From Ruminococcus sp. (GTDB lineage Bacteria > Bacillota > Clostridia > Oscillospirales > Ruminococcaceae), in contig DMBA01000224.1 in the NCBI GenBank assembly GCA_003446315.1, positions 1 through 8,073 of the forward strand: a stretch of DNA of 8,073 nucleotides, in the 5' to 3' direction. A model generated the notes under the pieces. The model saw only the letters and a program-made list of their open reading frames with translations, was not told the DNA's origin and made no database searches. A program made the position numbers and the translations under genes. This document shows, piece after piece, positions 1-5,683 of the stretch. Every line of letters begins with the position of its first letter. Position 1 is the stretch's first letter.

Positions 1-221
1 CGCATGAGATCGGTTTGTTCCTTGGGTATCCGCCGGAAGATGTTCACGGATTTATCGAGCAGAAAGCATGCGGCTATAAATGTGTCGGCTGCTGGAAGGT
101 TTACGGCGATGAACAAAAATGCAAAAAATTGTTCCGGAGCTATAAAACCTGCACGCGGACATATGAAGAATTGCTGCGAAACGGGAAAACGGTCGAATCT
201 ATGACGGTTTCTGAAACTTAA
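1..221 (+). CDS. DUF3793 family protein, C-terminal part (5' end outside window)
   Basis: The frame is open from the left edge and gives 72 residues before a TAA stop at 219-221. The translation begins HEIGLFLGYPPEDVHGFI and continues with a GYKCVGCWKVYGDE segment and a KLFRSYKTCTRTYEELL helix. I recognise this as the C-terminal half of the DUF3793 family: a GLFLGYPxEDVxGFI motif, then a Cys/Trp/Tyr stretch and a final amphipathic helix. The family's biochemical role is not established. From memory, members often sit near flavodoxin or ferrous-iron genes in Clostridia, but nothing here tests that. In-frame TTG or ATG codons inside the fragment should not be taken as starts, because the family motif already begins at the window edge. 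A hairpin terminator follows 10 bases after the stop, so this gene is not co-transcribed with the next one. Confidence 0.8.
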   Translation, partial: HEIGLFLGYPPEDVHGFIEQKACGYKCVGCWKVYGDEQKCKKLFRSYKTCTRTYEELLRNGKTVESMTVSET

Positions 222-231
222 ATGCAAATAC

Positions 232-259
232 GGGCTTGCTGATTGCAGGCTCTTTTTTT
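232..259 (+). terminator. Rho-independent terminator of the DUF3793 gene
   Basis: The 8-bp stem GGGCTTGC/GCAGGCTC has two G-U pairs and a 5-base loop. It is followed directly by seven T residues (253-259). It starts 10 bases after the stop of the upstream gene. The rest of the gap up to the promoter at 361 is AT-rich and holds no gene that I can support. Confidence 0.8.
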
Positions 260-360
260 CTGTAATCAACAGTTGTTTGATCCATATTTATGCCGGCGTC
301 ATCGTGGATCTCATCGTACTTTGTCTTTTTGAATTTTAATAAATTTTTTGTCTCTATATC

Positions 361-389
361 TTGACATTTGTGTGAATATATGATACTAT
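361..389 (+). promoter_or_regulatory. Sigma-A-type promoter of the LRR protein/peptide operon
   Basis: A perfect -35 box TTGACA (361-366) is followed by a 17-base spacer and a weaker -10 box TACTAT (384-389, 4 of 6 matches). AT-rich sequence with T runs lies just upstream (about 325-358) and could act as an UP element. Transcription would start near 395-397, giving a leader of about 57 bases before the ATG at 453. Confidence 0.65.
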
Positions 390-393
390 AGTG

Positions 394-407
394 ACAAGAT
401 GTCTTGT
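394..407. promoter_or_regulatory. Candidate operator or 5'-end stem: palindrome ACAAGA-TG-TCTTGT
   Basis: Two perfect 6-base inverted arms are separated by 2 bases, centred 4-5 bases downstream of the expected transcription start. That position suits a repressor that blocks promoter escape. As RNA it could form a short stem at the extreme 5' end of the transcript. No regulator gene is visible in the window, so the binding partner is unknown. The second promoter in the window (2653-2681) has no similar palindrome. Confidence 0.35.
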
Positions 408-436
408 TGTCCGATCATGTAAACACCTATTATCTG

Positions 437-449
437 GAAAAGGAGAAAC
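437..449 (+). promoter_or_regulatory. Ribosome binding site of the LRR protein gene
   Basis: GAAAAGGAGAAAC contains AGGAG (441-445) seven bases before the ATG at 453, which fixes the start. The same 13 bases recur before the small peptide gene at 2445-2457. Confidence 0.8.
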
Positions 450-452
450 ACT

Positions 453-2444
453 ATGAAAAAACGAATGAAACCTGCTGCGGCGGCAGTTGCGGCGATCATG
501 CTTACGGGCTGTATGCTGCCTGCAAACACAGGCGCTTTTTCGCTTCTGGGTACGGCGATTACGGCGCATGCAGCGGAAGCGGCGGGCAGAGTGGAAGGCG
601 ATACGCTGTATCTGGACGGTGCGATCACGGTGGATTTTCTGCGTGAAAATTACTGGGATAATCCGGACATCAAGCATATTGTTGCAGAAGAAACCTGCGT
701 ACTTCCGAATAATTCAGGTTTCCTGTTTAATGGCTACTCCGGTTTTTATTCGCAGGAATTCGATGAGCCGGAAACGAATCGTTGGGTCAATCTGGAATCC
801 ATTGATCTTTCAAAAGCCGATTCAACCGGTCTTGAAGTAACAGAATATATGTTTGCGAATTGTGAGAGCCTGAAAACGATCACTTTCGGAGATGAATTTG
901 ATACTTCAAATGTTGTCACAATGGCAGCTATGTTTTATAATTGCCAATCATTGGAAGAATTGGATCTCAGCCGGTTTGACACATCCAATACAATAAATAT
1001 GGACGATATGTTCAGACAATGTCAATCCTTGAAGGAACTGGATCTCAGCACATTTGATACATCCCAAGTGACAAATATGCAGTGTTTGTTCCTTGAATGT
1101 CATAATCTGGAACATATTACATTCGGCTGCTTATTTAACACGTCCAATGTAAAGAGTATGCCGGAAATTTTTGACGGCTGTTCTTCGCTGAAAGACATTG
1201 ATCTCAGCGGGTTTGATACATCAAGTGCAGAAGATATGTATGCGATGTTCAGAGACTGCAGTTCCCTGACAGAACTTGATCTGACAACGTTTGATACATC
1301 AAAAGTCAGGGATATGTGCGGAATGTTCAGCTATTGCAATAATCTTGAAACAATCAGGGTATCGCCTCTGTGGAGCACGGAAAGTCTGGAAACAGAAGAA
1401 TGGGTCGGTGCTCCGAATATGTTCATGGATTGTGTGAAACTAGTCGGCGGAAACGGAACGACATATAATGAAAGTGCTGTGACAGACCACAGAAACTATG
1501 AATATGCCCGTATCGACGGCGGCAGTGATGCACCCGGCTTTTTCACATTCGGCTATCCCGGCAACTATGTCAAGGGCGCAAGCATTGCACTGGACGGCTG
1601 GATCGGCGTTGCATTCTGGGTACACCTCAGCGACAAGGCCGCAACAGCAGTGCTGGACGGTCCGAACGGAAAGTCTGAGATTTCTCTTGATGAGTGGGCG
1701 CCGAACTACTACAAAGAAGTCTACTATGCTCCGGATCTGTCCGAACTGATCTATTTTGTCAACGTCCTTCAGGCAGACGAAGAAATTACGCTCACGCTTT
1801 ATGATGAGAGCGGCAAACAGCTTGATATATTAAATTCCTTTTATGAAAAGAAGGAAAACAAGGAAATCAGCTATTCTGTCAACCGTTATATTGAAGATTC
1901 ACCGCGTAATTACCCGCCTGTATACGACAAGGAGGATGACATAACCCCCAAAAATCTGGACAAACTGGTCGATGCACTTGACAATTACTGCAAAGCGGCG
2001 AGCAATTACTTCCAGAACGCAGAAAATGCTGTTCAGGGCATCGAAGATGTAAGCAAGGACGATTTCAAAGAATATAAGCCCACGCTCTGCGGCACCCAAA
2101 TGGCGCTGGTACTGGATTCCGGCACGGCAATCCGCATTTTCTCAGATTCGGAATATGCATCGTACATCGATCAGTTCGAAAATGCTGAAAGGCTGGAAAG
2201 GGATAAGAACGGTTATTTTGAGATTTCCAATATACCGGCACTTTTTCTGGATAGAGACTTTCCGATGATCGTCAGAACAGATGACGGTGAGGCAGAATTG
2301 CATTTCAGCGCGCTGTCCTACGGCTACCTTGCCATGCAGCTTGATCCGGATGATCCGAAAAATGCAGAGCTGAAAGTCGGTGATTTGCAGGTGCTTGTAA
2401 AGGCACTGCTGGTCTACGCAAACGCAACAAAAGGCTATCTTTGA
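453..2444 (+). CDS. BspA-like leucine-rich-repeat surface protein (DUF285 repeats), secreted or lipoprotein
   Basis: This 663-residue exported protein starts with MKKRMK and an Ala-rich hydrophobic core. The core contains LTGC (residues 17-20), a lipobox that would lipidate Cys20. An AHAA site at about residues 39-42 could instead be a type I cleavage site, so anchoring is uncertain. Residues ~114-330 hold about seven 22-25-residue repeats of the form LxELDLSxFDTSxVxxMxxMFxxCxS, the BspA/DUF285 type of LRR. Residues ~365-490 look like a beta-rich module opening with ASIALDGWIGVAFWV. Residues ~502-663 form a module bracketed by two similar helices (see findings). I know of such C-terminal modules in Ruminococcus surface proteins, but not of a function. 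The LRR region suggests binding to a protein or polysaccharide ligand; none is identified. A strong SD (441-445) fixes the start. It is the first gene of a two-gene unit with the 37-residue peptide gene 18 bases downstream. Confidence 0.85.
   Translation: MKKRMKPAAAAVAAIMLTGCMLPANTGAFSLLGTAITAHAAEAAGRVEGDTLYLDGAITVDFLRENYWDNPDIKHIVAEETCVLPNNSGFLFNGYSGFYSQEFDEPETNRWVNLESIDLSKADSTGLEVTEYMFANCESLKTITFGDEFDTSNVVTMAAMFYNCQSLEELDLSRFDTSNTINMDDMFRQCQSLKELDLSTFDTSQVTNMQCLFLECHNLEHITFGCLFNTSNVKSMPEIFDGCSSLKDIDLSGFDTSSAEDMYAMFRDCSSLTELDLTTFDTSKVRDMCGMFSYCNNLETIRVSPLWSTESLETEEWVGAPNMFMDCVKLVGGNGTTYNESAVTDHRNYEYARIDGGSDAPGFFTFGYPGNYVKGASIALDGWIGVAFWVHLSDKAATAVLDGPNGKSEISLDEWAPNYYKEVYYAPDLSELIYFVNVLQADEEITLTLYDESGKQLDILNSFYEKKENKEISYSVNRYIEDSPRNYPPVYDKEDDITPKNLDKLVDALDNYCKAASNYFQNAENAVQGIEDVSKDDFKEYKPTLCGTQMALVLDSGTAIRIFSDSEYASYIDQFENAERLERDKNGYFEISNIPALFLDRDFPMIVRTDDGEAELHFSALSYGYLAMQLDPDDPKNAELKVGDLQVLVKALLVYANATKGYL
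792..1439 (+). repeat. Tandem BspA/DUF285 leucine-rich repeats (about 66-75 bases each)
   Basis: Successive units in the protein share a hydrophobic L..LDLS strand, a [FL][DN]TS turn, and an MF..C.S or MF..C.N end. Examples are LEELDLSRFDTS, LKELDLSTFDTS, LKDIDLSGFDTS and LTELDLTTFDTS. The first unit (ESIDLSKADSTG) and the last (ETIRVSPLW) are degenerate and look like capping units. The best-matched units also share DNA such as gatctcagc and tttgatacatc, consistent with internal duplication. Confidence 0.75.
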
Positions 2445-2457
2445 GAAAAGGAGAAAC
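2445..2457 (+). promoter_or_regulatory. Ribosome binding site of the 37-residue peptide gene
   Basis: GAAAAGGAGAAAC starts directly after the LRR stop codon (2442-2444). AGGAG (2449-2453) lies nine bases before the ATG at 2463. The strong SD is the main evidence that this very short frame is translated. It is identical over 13 bases to the SD region of the LRR gene. Confidence 0.75.
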
Positions 2458-2462
2458 TGACC

Positions 2463-2576
2463 ATGAAGGAAATCTACACTGCTCCGGAAATGGAGATCAT
2501 TGCATTTGATTCCGAGGATGTTATCACAACAAGTATACCGGATCATGATCCGCCCGTAACACCCCCGCTGGGCTGA
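2463..2576 (+). CDS. 37-residue peptide of unknown function with a PEMEIIAF...DVITTS motif
   Basis: The frame is ATG to TGA (2574-2576). It begins MKEIYTAPEMEIIAFDSED, continues VITTS (residues 20-24), and ends in a Pro-rich tail IPDHDPPVTPPLG. There is no signal peptide, membrane segment or Cys. The 13-base SD copy in front and the terminator 24 bases behind make it a real second gene of the LRR operon, not a chance frame. I recall short proteins of the pattern YxxPExEIxxFxxxDVIxTS from Ruminococcus and related Clostridia, annotated only as hypothetical. The conserved N-terminus followed by a variable tail after TTS resembles leader/core organisation in ribosomally made peptides. No modifying enzyme or peptide transporter is in the window, so this is only a hypothesis. 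A regulatory or chaperone role for the surface protein is also possible. Confidence 0.72.
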   Translation: MKEIYTAPEMEIIAFDSEDVITTSIPDHDPPVTPPLG

Positions 2577-2600
2577 GTGGGATCCCGGATAATCACGATC

Positions 2601-2636
2601 ACCGGAAGCGGTCTGATGCGACTGCTTCCGGTTTTT
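2601..2636 (+). terminator. Strong Rho-independent terminator of the LRR/peptide operon
   Basis: A 13-bp stem, ACCGGAAGCGGTC/GACTGCTTCCGGT (one G-U pair), closes the hexaloop TGATGC and runs into five T residues (2632-2636). It lies 24 bases after the peptide stop and 16 bases upstream of the next promoter, separating the two transcription units. Confidence 0.88.
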
Positions 2637-2652
2637 GCAGAACGTCGGATAG

Positions 2653-2681
2653 TTGACTTTTTTGTGCGATTATGATATAAT
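2653..2681 (+). promoter_or_regulatory. Sigma-A-type promoter of the activase/dehydratase operon
   Basis: The boxes are TTGACT (2653-2658, 5 of 6), a 17-base spacer, and a perfect TATAAT (2676-2681). The spacer contains TATGA just before the -10 box. Transcription would start near 2688, leaving a leader of about 44 bases, too short for a known riboswitch. AAAGGA (2722-2727) lies four bases before the ATG at 2732. Confidence 0.8.
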
Positions 2682-2731
2682 AAAAATGTATGTAAATTTG
2701 ATATATTCAGAAAGGCTGTATAAAGGAACAT

Positions 2732-5662
2732 ATGAAAAGACTCGGACTGGACATTGGTTCCACCACTATAAAATATGTTGTTTTGGGCGAGCAAAATGAA
2801 ATTTTGGTTTCGTCATATGAACGGCATTATTCGAAAATTGCTGAGTTGACCTGTGCGTGCTTTCGCAGAGTGGCAGAGCAAACCGGCGATGATTGCTTGC
2901 TCGTGACCATATCCGGTTCCGCAGGCATGGGCTTGGCAGATGCGCTCGGGATTCCATTTGCACAGGAAGTGTTCTCTACGCGGGCAGCAGTCAGCAGCCT
3001 GAATCCGGATACGGATGCGGTTGTGGAACTGGGCGGCGAAGACGCGAAAATACTGTTTCTGACAGGCGGATTTGAAGCCCGTATGAACGGAAGCTGCGCA
3101 GGCGGAACCGGTGCATTCATCGACCAGATGGCTGCACTGATCGGCGTTACGCCTGCTGACCTGAACAGCCTTGCAAAAGAAGCCGATAAGATCTATACCA
3201 TTGCATCTCGCTGCGGCGTGTTTGCAAAATCTGATATTCAGCCGCTTTTGAATCAGGGCGCTGGTTTCCCGAATATTGCGGCAAGCATTTTGAAGGCGGT
3301 CGTAAACCAAACGGTCGGCGGATTGGCGCAGGGACGTGAAATCTCCGGCAATGTGCTGTATCTCGGCGGCCCGCTTACCTATCTGGATGCACTGCGCAGC
3401 AGTTTTGATGAAACGCTGCATCTGGAAGGAATCTGTCCGGAAAATGCGCTTTATTATGTTGCATTTGGTGCTGCTTTGCAGTGCGATGAGAAGCAGCATG
3501 AGCCGTTTTCCCTCAGCGCACTTGCGCAGAAAGCCGATTCCTATCACGCATCCGGCAGTTATCTGACAGCAAAGCCCTTATTCTCGACACAGGAAGAATA
3601 CGATCATTTTTGCAGCCGGCATAAACGCAATTCCGCGCATATCCGGTATATTTCGGAACCGAACGGCAAAATGTATCTCGGCGTGGATGCCGGTTCTACG
3701 ACTGTGAAAGCTGTCATCACCGATGCGGACGGTAATATCCTCGATCAGATGTACCAATCCAATCACGGAAATCCGGTTCCGGTGATCCGTGACTATTTGA
3801 CGGAAATCTATCAAAAGTATCCGAAAATCGAATTTGCCGGCTCCGCTGTGACCGGCTACGGTGAAGATATTATCAAGGAAGCATTCGGCATGGATTGCGG
3901 TATTGTGGAAACCATTGCGCATTATACCGCAGCCAAAAAGTTTATGCCGGATGTTGATTTCATTATTGATATCGGCGGACAGGATATCAAATGCTTCCGG
4001 ATCCATAATCATGCGATTGACAATATTTTTCTGAATGAAGCCTGTTCATCCGGCTGCGGTTCGTTTTTGCAGACCTTCGCAGAAGCAATGCATTACAGCA
4101 TTGCAGATTTCGCAAAGCTCGGTTTATTTGCAAAACAGCCCGTTGATCTCGGTTCCCGGTGCACAGTCTTTATGAACAGCTCGGTCAAGCAGGCGCAAAA
4201 AGACGGCGCTTCCGTTGAGAATATCTCTGCGGGTCTGTCGATGAGTGTTGTGAAAAATGCGCTGTATAAGGTGATCCGATGCAGCAGCGCGGCTGAATTG
4301 GGTGAACATATCGTTGTGCAGGGCGGTACATTTCTGAATGATGCCGTTTTGCGTGCATTTGAGCAGGAACTCGGAAAACATGTTGTCAGACCCGAAATAT
4401 CCGGCATCATGGGTGCATACGGTGCTGCGCTCTATGCCAAGACAAAACAGATTGAAAAAAGTACGGTCATGAATGCAGAACAGCTCCGCCGTTTTACCCA
4501 TACTGTCCGAACCGTAACCTGCAAGGGGTGTCATAATCACTGTCAGCTCACTGTGAATGCGTTCGGCGGTACGCGCACTTATATCGCCGGAAACCGCTGC
4601 GAAAAGCCCCTGAAACGCAAAGAGCAGACACATGTTTATAATTTATACGAAGAAAAACGGATTTTGCTTCAAAAATACAGAGATAACAAGGTTTCGCCCG
4701 GAAAACCGACAGTCGGGATCCCGCTTGCTTTGAATCTCTATGAACTGCTTCCGTTCTGGTATACACTGTTCAAACAGCTTGGCTTTAATGTCATCGTTTC
4801 GCCGGATTCAACACGAAATCTGTTCCTGTCCGGTCAGCATACGATCCCTTCGGATACTGTGTGTTTCCCGGCAAAATTGCTGCATGGACATATTGAGCAT
4901 TTGCTTGCCCAGAATCCGGATGCCATTTTCTATCCGTGCATGAGCTATAATTTTGATGAAGGGGCAGGGGATAACCACTATAATTGTCCGGTTGTCGCTT
5001 ATTATCCGGAAGTTGCGAATATCAATATCAAAGCGCTGCAAAATGTAAAGTATATTCATGATTTTGTCGGTGTACACAACCGCAGAACGTTCCCTGCAAA
5101 ATTCCGCGAGATCCTGCGGAAATATGGTTATACAGATTATACCGTCAAACAGGTGCGGGAAGCTGCCAAGGCTGCTTATCAGGAATATGAACGGTATATG
5201 GCAGTTGTGCGGGCGAAAGCAGAGGAGTTTTTGTCGATCGCACGGCTGCTGCAAATGCCGGTCATTGTGCTTGCCGGAAGACCATATCACATTGATCCGG
5301 AGATCTGTCATGCACTGGATAAACTCATTTGCGGGCTTGGTGCTGTTGTGGTCAGTGAGGACGGCATCAGCCGGGATACCGAAGTGTTCCGGACAACTGT
5401 TCTGAATCAGTGGACGTATCATTCAAGGTTGTATCTCGCTGCAAAATATGTTGCGCAGAGCAAACCGGAAGACCGCATCAATCTGGTGCAGTTTGTTTCA
5501 TTCGGATGCGGCGTGGATGCGATTACAACCGATGAAGTGCGCGGAATTCTGGAAAGTGCCGGTAAAATCTATACACAATTGAAAATTGATGAAGTGACAA
5601 ACACTGGTGCAGCAAAGATTCGTCTGCGCAGTTTATTTGCAGCCGCAGGGCTGGAATGCTGA
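2732..5662 (+). CDS. Tandem-domain acyl-CoA dehydratase activase (BcrAD/BadFG/HgdC-type ATPase x2 plus DUF2229-type region)
   Basis: This 976-residue cytoplasmic protein is related to the activators of (R)-2-hydroxyacyl-CoA dehydratases, which use ATP to pass a low-potential electron from a [4Fe-4S] cluster to the dehydratase. Two actin-like ATPase domains are present. Domain 1 (about 1-260) has LGLDIGSTTIK at 4-14, ELGGEDAK, NGSCAGGTGAF (Cys122) and SRCGVFAKSD (Cys161). Domain 2 (about 314-570) has YLGVDAGSTTVK at 315-326, DIGGQDIK, NEACSSGCGSF (Cys438, Cys442) and SRCTVFMNSS (Cys477). A Cys cluster, CKGCHNHC at 597-604 plus Cys623, follows. From about 659 (VGIPLALNLYELLPFW) runs the DUF2229-type region with Cys711, Cys736, Cys752 and SFGCGVDA (Cys926). 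The start is set by the SD and because the first ATPase strand begins at residue 4. Homologues are usually fused to a dehydratase-like domain; here that domain is the next gene, in the same frame. The substrate is unknown. Confidence 0.88.
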   Translation: MKRLGLDIGSTTIKYVVLGEQNEILVSSYERHYSKIAELTCACFRRVAEQTGDDCLLVTISGSAGMGLADALGIPFAQEVFSTRAAVSSLNPDTDAVVELGGEDAKILFLTGGFEARMNGSCAGGTGAFIDQMAALIGVTPADLNSLAKEADKIYTIASRCGVFAKSDIQPLLNQGAGFPNIAASILKAVVNQTVGGLAQGREISGNVLYLGGPLTYLDALRSSFDETLHLEGICPENALYYVAFGAALQCDEKQHEPFSLSALAQKADSYHASGSYLTAKPLFSTQEEYDHFCSRHKRNSAHIRYISEPNGKMYLGVDAGSTTVKAVITDADGNILDQMYQSNHGNPVPVIRDYLTEIYQKYPKIEFAGSAVTGYGEDIIKEAFGMDCGIVETIAHYTAAKKFMPDVDFIIDIGGQDIKCFRIHNHAIDNIFLNEACSSGCGSFLQTFAEAMHYSIADFAKLGLFAKQPVDLGSRCTVFMNSSVKQAQKDGASVENISAGLSMSVVKNALYKVIRCSSAAELGEHIVVQGGTFLNDAVLRAFEQELGKHVVRPEISGIMGAYGAALYAKTKQIEKSTVMNAEQLRRFTHTVRTVTCKGCHNHCQLTVNAFGGTRTYIAGNRCEKPLKRKEQTHVYNLYEEKRILLQKYRDNKVSPGKPTVGIPLALNLYELLPFWYTLFKQLGFNVIVSPDSTRNLFLSGQHTIPSDTVCFPAKLLHGHIEHLLAQNPDAIFYPCMSYNFDEGAGDNHYNCPVVAYYPEVANINIKALQNVKYIHDFVGVHNRRTFPAKFREILRKYGYTDYTVKQVREAAKAAYQEYERYMAVVRAKAEEFLSIARLLQMPVIVLAGRPYHIDPEICHALDKLICGLGAVVVSEDGISRDTEVFRTTVLNQWTYHSRLYLAAKYVAQSKPEDRINLVQFVSFGCGVDAITTDEVRGILESAGKIYTQLKIDEVTNTGAAKIRLRSLFAAAGLEC

Positions 5663-5668
5663 AAACGG

Positions 5669-5680
5669 AAGGAAAGTGAG
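5669..5680 (+). promoter_or_regulatory. Shine-Dalgarno region that supports the TTG start at 5684
   Basis: The purine-rich AAGGAAAGTGAG lies between the TGA of the activase gene and the TTG at 5684. AAGGA ends ten bases before that codon. The nearest alternative, an in-frame ATG at 5723, has only pyrimidine/C-rich sequence and no SD before it, so TTG is the better start. Confidence 0.6.
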
Positions 5681-5683
5681 AGC

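Noticed and set aside
354..677. 107-residue minus-strand open frame across the LRR promoter and signal-peptide region
   Set aside because: Arg/His-rich low-quality translation that crosses a good plus-strand promoter and start.
2682..2731. Riboswitch or attenuator in the leader of the activase operon
   Set aside because: The leader is only about 44 bases, AT-rich and without a stable stem.
2813..3547. 244-residue minus-strand open frame inside the activase gene
   Set aside because: It is opposite conserved ATPase motifs, has biased composition, and has no evidence of its own.
2442..5662. Alternative genetic code with TGA as a sense codon
   Set aside because: TGA ends the LRR gene, the peptide gene and the dockerin gene just before SD or terminator elements, so it works as a normal stop here.
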